A DNA stretch of 64,000 nt from Blautia sp. GTDB taxonomy: Bacteria; Bacillota; Clostridia; Lachnospirales; Lachnospiraceae. The position numbers and the translations under genes are program-made. Shown one piece after another: positions 28,099-36,004 of the stretch. The notes beneath the pieces are model-generated. The model did not search any database. It was given only the letters and a program-made list of their open reading frames with translations, and was not told where the DNA came from. Each line of letters begins with the position of its first letter. Position 1 is the stretch's first letter. The DNA is taken from NCBI GenBank assembly GCA_022777285.1, contig JALFGN010000065.1:88423-152422 (forward strand). The letters are read 5' to 3'.

Positions 28099-28764
28099 AT
28101 GAGAAAATATGGAAATAAAATAAGAAAATGGGGAAGCAGAGCGATTCTTGTGCTCCTTATGGCGGCATTAGCAGTCACCGGCAGTTTTGTTATAAGACTT
28201 CGGAACGAAAAAAATAAGATGCAGCAGCGACTGAACAGAGAGATTAGTCAGGGGATTGCAGATAAAATTTTTCGTTTTCATGTGATTGCAAACAGTGATA
28301 CAAAGAAGGATCAGAATTTAAAACTGCAGATAAAATCCACAGTGGTTGATTATATGAAGCAGATTACGGGAGCAAATAGTACATTTGAAGATACCAAAGA
28401 ACAAATTCTGATTCATTTACCTGAAATTGAGAGAAAAGCAGAAGAAATCATTCATACAGAAGGGTATGAGTATCCGGTAACAGCCAGAGTTGGAAAAAGT
28501 TATTTTCCGGATAAAACGTATGGAGACTGTACATTTCCGGCAGGAACTTATGAATCCCTGATTCTTACAATCGGAGAAGGGAAAGGAAAAAACTGGTGGT
28601 GTGTATTGTATCCGGGGCTTTGCTTTATCAATGATACTTACGGAATTGTGACAGAAGATAAAAAAGAAGAATTAAAAGAAATACTTACAGAAGAAGAATT
28701 TCTGTCTTTATGGGAAAATCCGAAAGAAAAGAAAAAAATTCGTTTTGGATTCAAATGGTTTTAA
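28099..28764 (+). CDS. spoIIR: Stage II sporulation protein R
   Basis: The 221-aa protein made in the forespore activates SpoIIGA, which then processes pro-sigma-E. It has an N-terminal membrane helix (AILVLLMAALAVTGSFVI) and the family core KIFRFHVIANSDTKKDQ and YPGLCFINDTYG. The C-terminal tail is basic. The ribosome binding site is weak (GGA ... TTGG). No clear sigma-F promoter was found by eye; it may be cotranscribed with the ger genes 29 bases upstream. Confidence 0.93.
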   Translation: MRKYGNKIRKWGSRAILVLLMAALAVTGSFVIRLRNEKNKMQQRLNREISQGIADKIFRFHVIANSDTKKDQNLKLQIKSTVVDYMKQITGANSTFEDTKEQILIHLPEIERKAEEIIHTEGYEYPVTARVGKSYFPDKTYGDCTFPAGTYESLILTIGEGKGKNWWCVLYPGLCFINDTYGIVTEDKKEELKEILTEEEFLSLWENPKEKKKIRFGFKWF

Positions 28765-28773
28765 CGTTGTGAC

Positions 28774-28802
28774 TTGCATTCTTACACTAATAAGGGTAAA
28801 AT
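28774..28802 (+). promoter_or_regulatory. Promoter of murI
   Basis: TTGCAT (28774-28779) and TAAAAT (28797-28802) have a 17-base spacer. The predicted transcript start near 28809 lies after the ATG at 28806, which supports the later murI start. Confidence 0.6.
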
Positions 28803-28844
28803 AAAATGGAAATACGCAAAAAGACAGAAATCAGAGGTTTTCTT

Positions 28845-29666
28845 ATGGAACAGAACAGACAGGCACCCATCGGTGTTTTTGATTCAGGTGTGGGCGGGCT
28901 TACCGTAGCACGCGAAATTATGCGGAATCTGCCCAGTGAAAGAATTGTATATTTCGGAGATACGGCAAGAGTGCCTTATGGAAATAAATCAAAAAATATT
29001 GTGTTGAAATTTTCCAGGCAGATTGTGCATTTTTTGCAGACACAGGAAGTAAAGGCAATCGTTGTTGCCTGTAATACTGCCAGTGCGCTTGCGCTTGAAA
29101 CCATTCGGGAAGAAATCGATATTCCGATTATCGGTGTGGTAAAGCCGGGAGCCAAAGTGGCAGCAGCAGCTACAAGAAATAAAAAAATTGGTTTGATTGG
29201 TACCAGAGGAACCGTTCATTCCGGTCTGTATACAGAAATCATTCAGGAGTACGATTCGCAGATTCAGGTAATCGGACAGGCTTGCCCTCTGTTTGTGCCG
29301 TTGGTAGAAGAAGGATGGCTGAAAGACAAGGTAACACTGGAAGTTGCAAAACGTTATGTGAATCCGCTTCTTGATCAGGGCATTGATACACTGATTCTTG
29401 GATGTACCCATTACCCGCTTTTAAGATCTATGCTTCAGGAACTGGTAGGAGAACAAGTCACACTGGTGAATCCGGCATACGAAACAGCAAAAGCTCTGGA
29501 ACGCTTGCTGAAGGAAAACAATCTGGATAATAATCAGGGAGTGGAAGAAGAATTTCCCTATCGTTTCTATGTGAGCGATGCAGCAGAACAGTTCCGGGAT
29601 TTTGCAAATTCTATATTGCCTTATGATGTAAAGATGACAAAGCAGATTAATATTGAGGAGTACTGA
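28845..29666 (+). CDS. murI: Glutamate racemase
   Basis: This 273-aa cofactor-free racemase supplies D-Glu for peptidoglycan. It shows FDSGVGGLTV near the N-terminus, the first catalytic Cys in VVACNTASA and the second in LGCTHYPLL. The ATG at 28845 has AGAGG with about 7 bases of spacing; the track start 13 codons earlier would lie upstream of the predicted mRNA start. DUF1934 follows with a 2-base gap. Confidence 0.95.
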   Translation: MEQNRQAPIGVFDSGVGGLTVAREIMRNLPSERIVYFGDTARVPYGNKSKNIVLKFSRQIVHFLQTQEVKAIVVACNTASALALETIREEIDIPIIGVVKPGAKVAAAATRNKKIGLIGTRGTVHSGLYTEIIQEYDSQIQVIGQACPLFVPLVEEGWLKDKVTLEVAKRYVNPLLDQGIDTLILGCTHYPLLRSMLQELVGEQVTLVNPAYETAKALERLLKENNLDNNQGVEEEFPYRFYVSDAAEQFRDFANSILPYDVKMTKQINIEEY

Positions 29667-29668
29667 AA

Positions 29669-30121
29669 ATGACAAAGGACGTGCTGATCACAGTAAAAGG
29701 AATGCAGGCAATCGAAGCAGGAGAAGGACAGGAAGAAGTAGAAGTAGTGGCAAAGGGCGATTATTATTTTAAGAACGGTCATCACTTTATCTGCTATGAA
29801 GAGATGTTGGAAGGATTTGAAACGCCTACAAAGAATATGATCAAGATTACAGATAATACAGTAGAAGTACAGAAGAAAGGGATTACCAACACCCATATGG
29901 TATTTGAAGAAGCCAAGAAAAGTCTTACTTTTTATACGACTCCTTTCGGAAATATGGAAATGGGTATTTCCGCTACCAAAATTGATGTCAAAGAAGAGCC
30001 GGAGAATCTGGATATCCTCATTGATTATGCACTGGAAATTAATCAGGTACATACGGCAGACTGCCAGATTCATGTGAATGTACAGTCAAAGGAAGCAGGG
30101 GAATTTCACCTGTGTTCCTAA
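29669..30121 (+). CDS. DUF1934 (YwiB-like) beta-barrel protein
   Basis: The 150-aa cytoplasmic protein belongs to DUF1934, a calycin-like fold of unknown function (VLITVKGMQ at the start, then a MEMGISATKIDV segment). GAGGAG precedes the ATG. It sits directly behind murI, probably cotranscribed. No catalytic residues can be named. Confidence 0.82.
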   Translation: MTKDVLITVKGMQAIEAGEGQEEVEVVAKGDYYFKNGHHFICYEEMLEGFETPTKNMIKITDNTVEVQKKGITNTHMVFEEAKKSLTFYTTPFGNMEMGISATKIDVKEEPENLDILIDYALEINQVHTADCQIHVNVQSKEAGEFHLCS

Positions 30122-30128
30122 AAACCAG

Positions 30129-30164
30129 GAGAGGTTGTGAGAATGGATCACAGCCTCTCTTTTC
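30129..30164. terminator. Bidirectional terminator between DUF1934 and the AraC gene
   Basis: GAGAGGtTGTGA ... TCACAgCCTCTC is followed by TTTTC on the plus strand. Confidence 0.75.
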
Positions 30165-30944
30165 TTATTTACGAAACTCTTTTTTGCTGCACTGGTTTCG
30201 GTATTGTCTTAGTGTATAGCCGGTCTTTTCTTTAAAAATCTTTCCGAGATGACTCTGCGAAGAGTAGCCAAGGTAGGTGGCGATTTCGATATAAGAATAC
30301 TGAGAATAGGTCAGAAGGTTTTTTACGGCATTTATTTTCTGATTCTGAATATAAGATGTGATGGAAATTCCCTCATATTTATGAAAAAGTTCCGAGAGAT
30401 AATTGGCATTCAGATTCAGAGCTTCTGCCATATCCCGCACCACAATTTTTTCGTGAAGATGGGCGAAGATATAATCCTTGCATTTATTGATGTGAGGATT
30501 TTTTTCTTTGTTTTGTTTGCCCTGTTCATGGAGTTCTTTTACCATTTTGGTGTATTGAAGCTCTGCAAGATGAAGAATATGGTAGATTGTAGGAATATCT
30601 CTGCATTCATCAATTTTCTGTATGTAGACGTCACTGAGGGAAAGCGCAATTTCAGGGAGAAGTCCTCCGCGTATGGCTGCACGGCTTGCAAGGGTAATCA
30701 CGACAACTCCCATATATTGCATATTGCGCAGAGGATCTTTTGATAAAGTTCCCAGTTCTCCTACATAATCTTCCGAACGGCTTTTTTCCAGCCTTTCCAC
30801 ATCACCGGATTCAATACTGCCAAATTCCCGCAGTTCCTGATCGTGGGGATTATGTACTTTTTCCAATTCCTCATTTTCAAAAATTAGTCTGGAAAAATAT
30901 TCCTGTATGGAATCCTCTACGGATGAAAAAATACGATTTTTCAT
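30165..30944 (-). CDS. AraC-family transcriptional regulator
   Basis: The 259-aa protein has a C-terminal double HTH of AraC type (MAEALNLNANYLSELFHKYEG and IATYLGYSSQSHLGKIFKEKTGYTLRQYR). The N-terminal ~150 residues are helical and match no domain I can name. GAGGTG precedes the ATG. It faces away from the GH5 gene and may regulate it, as AraC proteins often control sugar genes, but the sequence does not prove this. Confidence 0.9.
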   Translation of the reverse strand: MKNRIFSSVEDSIQEYFSRLIFENEELEKVHNPHDQELREFGSIESGDVERLEKSRSEDYVGELGTLSKDPLRNMQYMGVVVITLASRAAIRGGLLPEIALSLSDVYIQKIDECRDIPTIYHILHLAELQYTKMVKELHEQGKQNKEKNPHINKCKDYIFAHLHEKIVVRDMAEALNLNANYLSELFHKYEGISITSYIQNQKINAVKNLLTYSQYSYIEIATYLGYSSQSHLGKIFKEKTGYTLRQYRNQCSKKEFRK

Positions 30945-31146
30945 CAGAATAGCACCTCATTCCCTTTGCGTTTTTCTGTTTTGTACTTTCGATGAGTCTA
31001 TTGTACAGGATTCTCTTTCTGATTGCACGAGAATTATCTGAGAATCATGATAAAAAACTGAGAAAAAAGATATAAAAAGAGGAATCAATCGATTAAATTG
31101 GATACAGAAACAAAGAAATCCATGTATGGGAAAAAGGAGAAGGGCA

Positions 31147-32316
31147 ATGAAAGTAAAAGGAGTGAATCTTGGAAACTGGCTGGTATTGGAAAAATGGATG
31201 AGTCCCGCGTTATTTGATGGTACAACAGCAGAAGATGAATATTATCTTCCCACGCAGCTTTCAAAAGAGGTCTATGAAGCAAGAATCAAGATGCATCGGG
31301 CAGAGTATATCACAGAAGGAGATTTTGTAAGAATCAAATCCATGGGAATGGATGCAGTACGTATTCCGGTTCCATATTTTATCTTTGGTGACAGGGAACC
31401 TTTTATCGGATGCATTGAAGAACTGGATAAGGCTTTCAACTGGGCAGAAAGGTACGGACTTCAGGTTCTGATTGATCTCCACACGGTTCCGGACAGCCAG
31501 AATGGTTTTGACAACGGAGGAATCAGTGGAGTATGTAAATGGTCCCAGCAGCCGGAAGAAGTAGAATTCGTGCTGAATGTACTGGAAAAACTGGCAGAAA
31601 GATATGGAACAAGAAAAGGTCTCTGGGGAATTGAAGTTGTCAATGAGCCGATTCTGGAAGATATGTGGGAAACCATGAATGTACCGGAACGTTATCCGGC
31701 AGTGGATCCGGAAAAAGCCAAAGGAACAAAACCAAATACACTGGAATTTATCAGACAGTTTTATCTGGATGCATATGACAGAATCCGTAAATATATGTCG
31801 GAAGAGAAATATGTGGTCATTCATGATGCATTTGCGTTAAAAGCATGGAAAGATTTTATGCGCGAAGACAAATACAAAGGTGTCGTGCTGGATACCCATC
31901 AGTATCTGATGATGGCAGAAATGGATGGTTGCAAACAGACGGTAGAAGGTTATCTTTCTTATATTCAGGAACATTATGTAAAAGATATTCAGGAAATGGA
32001 AGAATACTTCCCGGTCATCTGTGGGGAATGGTGCCTGTTTAATTCACTTGCTGTTGGAAGAGACACAAAAGGCGGACAAAGCGTCTTAAACGGAGTCGAA
32101 GGTATGTCGGAAGAACAGATGAGTGATGAAAAGAAAAAGGAAATTTACCAGGCAGTTGCAAAAGCACAGCTGGAGGCATGGAATGCAGGTTCCGGTTATT
32201 TCTACTGGAGTTATAAACTTCTGACAGATACAGTAAACACAGATGGCTGGATTGGATGGGACAGCTGGGATCTGGGAAGATGTGTGGATTTCGGTTGGTT
32301 TCCTACAGAGAAATAA
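31147..32316 (+). CDS. Glycoside hydrolase family 5 (exo-beta-1,3-glucanase-like)
   Basis: The 389-aa protein has the N-terminal GVNLGNWLVLEKWM hallmark of the GH5 group containing fungal exo-1,3-glucanases. IEVVNEPI carries the acid/base Glu and VICGEWC the nucleophile Glu. There is no signal peptide, so it acts in the cytoplasm, probably on imported beta-gluco-oligosaccharides. The start with AGGAGA is 7 codons after the track start. It is divergent from an AraC regulator. The exact substrate is uncertain. Confidence 0.85.
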   Translation: MKVKGVNLGNWLVLEKWMSPALFDGTTAEDEYYLPTQLSKEVYEARIKMHRAEYITEGDFVRIKSMGMDAVRIPVPYFIFGDREPFIGCIEELDKAFNWAERYGLQVLIDLHTVPDSQNGFDNGGISGVCKWSQQPEEVEFVLNVLEKLAERYGTRKGLWGIEVVNEPILEDMWETMNVPERYPAVDPEKAKGTKPNTLEFIRQFYLDAYDRIRKYMSEEKYVVIHDAFALKAWKDFMREDKYKGVVLDTHQYLMMAEMDGCKQTVEGYLSYIQEHYVKDIQEMEEYFPVICGEWCLFNSLAVGRDTKGGQSVLNGVEGMSEEQMSDEKKKEIYQAVAKAQLEAWNAGSGYFYWSYKLLTDTVNTDGWIGWDSWDLGRCVDFGWFPTEK

Positions 32317-32352
32317 ATTTAAAGATACAGCAGATGCTATACAGGAAAGGGC

Positions 32353-32375
32353 CGGATGACTTATGCAGTCATCCG
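32353..32375 (+). terminator. Hairpin after the GH5 gene
   Basis: CGGATGAC-ttatgca-GTCATCCG is a strong stem, but the following tract (ACTCTCTTTCTTT) is only moderately T-rich. It may also serve the convergent small gene. Confidence 0.6.
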
Positions 32376-32386
32376 ACTCTCTTTCT

Positions 32387-32524
32387 TTAATGCGTATTTG
32401 AGAACTGTTCATTGTATTCCGTAAGAGGAACGAAATGTTCCTGTTCCGAATGCAGCAGGAAATAGCAGATTCCTATTAATATCAGTAATAACAACAGTGC
32501 TAGGATTTTCTTTATATGTTTCAT
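32387..32524 (-). CDS. 45-aa single-pass membrane peptide
   Basis: The small gene starts at the ATG at 32524 (MKHIKKILALLLLLILIGICYF) with GGGAG about 9 bases upstream. The track ORF is 21 codons longer but has no ribosome binding site there. A basic N-terminus and one hydrophobic helix leave a 22-residue tail outside the membrane (ending EYNEQFSNTH). This tail shares an L-x-EYN-x-x-F pattern with the mature exported protein encoded just upstream on the same strand. It lies 31 bases after that gene, so cotranscription is likely. Function unknown; it may be a signal peptide precursor or a membrane partner (inference). Confidence 0.65.
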   Translation of the reverse strand: MKHIKKILALLLLLILIGICYFLLHSEQEHFVPLTEYNEQFSNTH

Positions 32525-32555
32525 TTCTATAATCTCCCTGGTAGAAATAATATTT

Positions 32556-33065
32556 TTATGCTTCTTGAACAAAATTGACAGTTGCATAATCTGTCATGTC
32601 ACCTACTGTGGTTTCGTAAGTATAATGAACAGAAATGTGATCTGTGCTATATGAAACATAGCTATCGGTAAGCAACCAAATACCATATCTTGAAGGGGGT
32701 GCGGAAATAGAAACAGTATCCAAAGCAAATTTTGGTCTTCCACTTTCCATGTAGGATTGATATTTAATTGTTACAGTTCCAACGGTCATATTATTAATAC
32801 TTGTTATAATATTTTTGGTTTTTGTTTTTACGCCAGAGAGACGTGCTGCGCGAGAACTTAATTCTTTATGATTATATTCTTCATGATTGAATTTAATATT
32901 ATATTCTTCAAGAGAAAGCATTTTTGATGTTTCAGCATCATTATTAACTTCAAGGGAGTTTATGGATATAGTTGGATTCTGCGCAAATATTGTGGAAATA
33001 TTACATAGAGTACTTAAAATGACGGCTAATAATATGCTAATAATATGTTTTGCTTTTTTATTCAT
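32556..33065 (-). CDS. 169-aa exported protein of unknown function
   Basis: It has a clear Sec signal peptide with a probable cleavage after STIFA, leaving about 140 residues. The mature N-terminal region holds a repeated acidic motif (LEEYNIKFNHEEYN). The C-terminal part is Ser/Thr/Tyr-rich and beta-strand-like. AAGGAG stands 9 bases before the ATG. It is divergent from an AgrC/AgrA-like pair; the intergenic repeats sit upstream of its likely promoter. No family recognised. The local base use is more AT-rich than in neighbours, hinting at acquisition by transfer. Confidence 0.78.
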   Translation of the reverse strand: MNKKAKHIISILLAVILSTLCNISTIFAQNPTISINSLEVNNDAETSKMLSLEEYNIKFNHEEYNHKELSSRAARLSGVKTKTKNIITSINNMTVGTVTIKYQSYMESGRPKFALDTVSISAPPSRYGIWLLTDSYVSYSTDHISVHYTYETTVGDMTDYATVNFVQEA

Positions 33066-33160
33066 AGATTATGCTCCTTGTATAAGCGAATTATTATTAA
33101 TTGATTATCATTTTTAGTTTATCATTGGAATCTCCCCCTTAAATAAATCGTAGGTATTTC

Positions 33161-33188
33161 TTGAATCTTTTTTTTATCATGTTATAAT
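33161..33188 (+). promoter_or_regulatory. Promoter of the AgrC/AgrA-like operon (plus strand)
   Basis: TTGAAT (33161-33166) and a perfect TATAAT (33183-33188) have a 16-base spacer. It overlaps the divergent promoter of the exported protein. Confidence 0.6.
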
Positions 33189-33190
33189 AA
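33183..33190 (-). promoter_or_regulatory. Candidate -10 of the exported-protein promoter (minus strand)
   Basis: GGTATTATTATAAC on the minus strand offers TATTAT or TATAAC as -10. There is no good -35, as is usual for activator-dependent promoters. The LytTR-like repeats lie roughly 45 to 75 bases upstream of the predicted start. Confidence 0.4.
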
Positions 33191-33210
33191 TACCACAGTA
33201 TTTGTAAGTT

Positions 33211-33251
33211 GGAAAAATTTTTCCTGAACGTTTTTTTTGCTCCTGACTGTT
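33211..33251. promoter_or_regulatory. Palindrome plus direct repeat; likely LytTR regulator site
   Basis: GGAAAAATTTTTCC (33211-33224) is a perfect palindrome. It overlaps the first of two 11-bp direct repeats, TCCTGAACGTT (33222-33232) and TCCTGACTGTT (33241-33251), 19 bases apart. LytTR proteins such as AgrA and VirR bind paired direct repeats with about two-turn spacing and an ACxGTT-like core, which these contain. Confidence 0.5.
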
Positions 33252-33280
33252 TTGTGATTTTCTGAAAGACAGGTAGTTTT

Positions 33281-34531
33281 ATGTTAGAAATTAGTTCTAT
33301 TATGGCCAGTATATTGATTAATTTTATTTGTATTCCCGATTTGCTGCCTGAGAAACTCACGATTCGCCAATTATTGAGTCTTTTTCTTATATTGTTTTCT
33401 CTTCATACAGTGATTGCTTTTGTGTTGCCACAATATTTTATCCCATCAATTATTTTTATGATTATTTTTTGTTTATTCACTACAGAAGTAGTTTGTTGGT
33501 CACTTATATTTTGCGTATTATCAGGATATTTTCTTGTTAATTCATTGATTGAGTTATTTTTATTTTTGTATCGAACATACATGAGACCAGATATTTACGA
33601 ATTAAAACTTTCTTTTTTGGTATATCTTGTTATTTGTTTTGGAATTGTTCTTCCTCTTGTCAAAATTTTGAAAGGAATAAAAAATAAAATTTTATATTCC
33701 TGTTCTTTGGAACAGTCAGATACGCCGACAATCATTTATTTATCTTTTTGTCTTATGCTTTGTATCTGTTGTATTATGATCAGTGGAAAAATCGGTTATA
33801 ACCGGACAACCTCTTTTGTGAATCATATCGTTTATCCGATTATTTTTTTTCTGTCTACGATACTTTTGTATTTTTTCTGTTGTCGAGTGCAGTCTCAAAA
33901 ACAGAAGGAACTTATGAATGCGTACATACAGAATCTGGAAAAGGCTTATTCTGATACCAGAAAAATCAAACATGATTATGATAATGTGTTGTCCAGTCTG
34001 GGTGAATATATTCAAAGAAAAGATCTGCAGTCGTTGGAAGAGTATTATCAAAATGAAATTTTCATCTTTAGTCACCAAAATAGAAAAGGAACATTTTTTC
34101 CGGAACTTTCCAATATCCAGATTCCAGAAATAAAAAGTCTGCTTACAGCAAAATTATTTGAAGCATCACAGAATGGTCTCTCTGTACATCTGGAAATTAT
34201 GGAGCCGGTTTCTGGATTTCCATCTCCCGTTCTTCATTTTGTAAGGATTCTGGGGATTTTTCTGGATAATGCGATAGAGGCAGCAGCAGAGACGCAGGAA
34301 AAACAATTGGAGATTGCTTTTATGAAAAATCAAGACGGGTTGTCCATTGTAATCAAAAATAGTACTTTGCCGTTAGATGTTTCTCTTAAGACTACAAAAG
34401 GTTTGGGACATGGATATGGTTTATCGATTGCTTCAGAATTAATCAGTAAACATCCGGAAGTTCTCTGGAAGATGGATTACCAGGATAAAATATTCACACA
34501 GATTCTTGAGATTAGAGGGAGAAATGTATGA
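33281..34531 (+). CDS. AgrC-like sensor histidine kinase (GHKL ATPase)
   Basis: The 416-aa protein has five to six N-terminal membrane helices (~1-205) and a coiled linker. The His box RKIKHDYDNVLSSL is followed by a GHKL-type ATPase domain with N box GIFLDNAIEAA and G box KGLGHGYGLSIA. This is the HPK10 class, whose best-known members sense peptide pheromones. The response regulator gene overlaps its end by 4 bases. No agrB-like peptide-processing gene is found nearby. The leader ribosome binding site is weak (AGG). Confidence 0.88.
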   Translation: MLEISSIMASILINFICIPDLLPEKLTIRQLLSLFLILFSLHTVIAFVLPQYFIPSIIFMIIFCLFTTEVVCWSLIFCVLSGYFLVNSLIELFLFLYRTYMRPDIYELKLSFLVYLVICFGIVLPLVKILKGIKNKILYSCSLEQSDTPTIIYLSFCLMLCICCIMISGKIGYNRTTSFVNHIVYPIIFFLSTILLYFFCCRVQSQKQKELMNAYIQNLEKAYSDTRKIKHDYDNVLSSLGEYIQRKDLQSLEEYYQNEIFIFSHQNRKGTFFPELSNIQIPEIKSLLTAKLFEASQNGLSVHLEIMEPVSGFPSPVLHFVRILGIFLDNAIEAAAETQEKQLEIAFMKNQDGLSIVIKNSTLPLDVSLKTTKGLGHGYGLSIASELISKHPEVLWKMDYQDKIFTQILEIRGRNV

Positions 34532-35268
34532 TTCCTGTATATGTATGCGAAGATAATCCGGTTCAGTTGAAGATGATAAGAGAAATAATCGAAAAACTGA
34601 TTTTTATTGAGGATTATCATATGGAAATTCAATGTGCGGCTATTCATCCGGAGCAACTTTTGAATCATCTTACGCCCGGGATACCTACAGGAATCTATTT
34701 CCTTGATATTGATTTGAATGGAAAAATGAATGGGCTACAGTTGGCAGAAAAAATCCGTCAGTATGATCCCTATGGATTTCTTATTTTTATAACGGCTTAT
34801 TATGAACTTTGGAAACTGACCTTTGAATATAAAGTATCAGCTTTTGATTTTATCAATAAAAATCAAAGAGAAACGCTTGGGATGAACATTGCATCTTCCT
34901 TGCATGCTGCCTGGCAGCAATACAGCCGCCTTCATGCTTCTGTGAAGAAAACAGTGCCCTTTCGTGTAAATGGGAAAATTCTTTACCAGGATATACAGGA
35001 GCTTCTGTATATGGAATCGGCTTCTTCACATCGAATCATTTTACATGGTATGAAGCAAATGATTCATACATCGGGAGATTTGAATGCCTTTGAAAAAATT
35101 CTCCCTGAATATTTTTTTCGATGCCATCGTTCCTGTATCATTAACCTGAAACAGGTGTCCGTTTTTGATGAACAAAATAATTCTGTTTCTTTTCCGGATC
35201 AGACGCAATGTCCGGTAGCTTTTCGAAAAAGACGATTGTTAAAGGAGTCTCTTGCTTCTCTGAGATAG
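34528..35268 (+). CDS. LytTR response regulator (AgrA-like)
   Basis: The 246-aa protein has an N-terminal receiver (acidic pocket VCEDN, phospho-acceptor in FLDIDLNG, Lys in DFINKN). A C-terminal LytTR DNA-binding domain follows (~140-246, with LLYMESASSHRIILHG and FRCHRSCIINLKQV). It is translationally coupled to the kinase (ATGA). It is expected to bind the direct repeats in the divergent intergenic region (inference). Confidence 0.9.
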   Translation: MIPVYVCEDNPVQLKMIREIIEKLIFIEDYHMEIQCAAIHPEQLLNHLTPGIPTGIYFLDIDLNGKMNGLQLAEKIRQYDPYGFLIFITAYYELWKLTFEYKVSAFDFINKNQRETLGMNIASSLHAAWQQYSRLHASVKKTVPFRVNGKILYQDIQELLYMESASSHRIILHGMKQMIHTSGDLNAFEKILPEYFFRCHRSCIINLKQVSVFDEQNNSVSFPDQTQCPVAFRKRRLLKESLASLR

Positions 35269-35331
35269 CGGAATTCATCTTTTCTGGTTTGCAGAGGAGA
35301 TTTTCTTATGATAAGATAAATACATAAAAAG

Positions 35332-35368
35332 ACTGCCTTTTGAATTCTTAACCAATTCAAAAGGCAGT
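35332..35368. terminator. Bidirectional terminator
   Basis: ACTGCCTTTTGAATT ... AATTCAAAAGGCAGT, a 15-bp stem, separates the LytTR gene from the convergent unknown gene. Confidence 0.85.
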
Positions 35369-35372
35369 TCCT

Positions 35373-35840
35373 TTATTTTTCGTTATTTTTTACCATGTTC
35401 ATTGCTTTTGTACGCATCCGCTTAAAGAATCCCTGTTTCTTCGGAGGTGTTGCCAGAGAACCACGAACACCCTTTACGCCGGTAATGTAAATACCACTTA
35501 CATCAGCTTTTACTTCTTTTTTCACAGGAATCAGATCAAATACCTGTTCGTCGGCTACCAGAGTGACGATCTTTGGACCAACTTTGGCTTTTACAATCGG
35601 AAGCTTGGAACGTCTCATAAGCTTCGGTGTCTGGTCAATAACCATCTGAGGAAGACCGGACTGTTTGATTGGAAGCCGCTTCTTATCAATAATCAGCATG
35701 TGTATGGTCTGTTTGGCCGCTTCAATCTGTGCCTGTTGTTCTTCTTGTTTTTTCTGGGCTCTTTTGCCAAGAAAATATAAAACTGCGAGAATTGCGATCA
35801 AAACCAGTAAAATGATCAGCAGAATTTGCCATACTTTCAT
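35373..35840 (-). CDS. Membrane-anchored protein of unknown function
   Basis: The 155-aa protein has an N-terminal helix (ILLIILLVLIAILAVLYFL), a Glu/Gln-rich coiled stretch (~30-45) and a basic C-terminal domain with strand-like segments (PKIVTLVADEQVFDLIPVKKEVKADVSGIYITG). The orientation with the bulk in the cytoplasm follows from the many basic residues (inference). GGAGG lies 10 bases before the ATG. I do not recognise the family. Confidence 0.75.
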   Translation of the reverse strand: MKVWQILLIILLVLIAILAVLYFLGKRAQKKQEEQQAQIEAAKQTIHMLIIDKKRLPIKQSGLPQMVIDQTPKLMRRSKLPIVKAKVGPKIVTLVADEQVFDLIPVKKEVKADVSGIYITGVKGVRGSLATPPKKQGFFKRMRTKAMNMVKNNEK

Positions 35841-35882
35841 TTGTACAAAACCTCCTCAATATTGACTCATAAAGCAACTATT

Positions 35883-35911
35883 ATTTTAGCATTATTTCCT
35901 GGAAAAGGCAA
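35883..35911 (-). promoter_or_regulatory. Promoter of the 155-aa membrane protein gene
   Basis: On the minus strand TTGCCT (35911-35906) and TAAAAT (35888-35883) are separated by 17 bases, with an extended TGC before the -10. Confidence 0.6.
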
Positions 35912-36004
35912 TAAAAATGTGAAAGAAAGGGTTTCTTTTTCAAGGTATGTATGGTATAACATTGAATATGTAGCCAATCATGGAAATACGAAAGGATTTT
36001 GATT

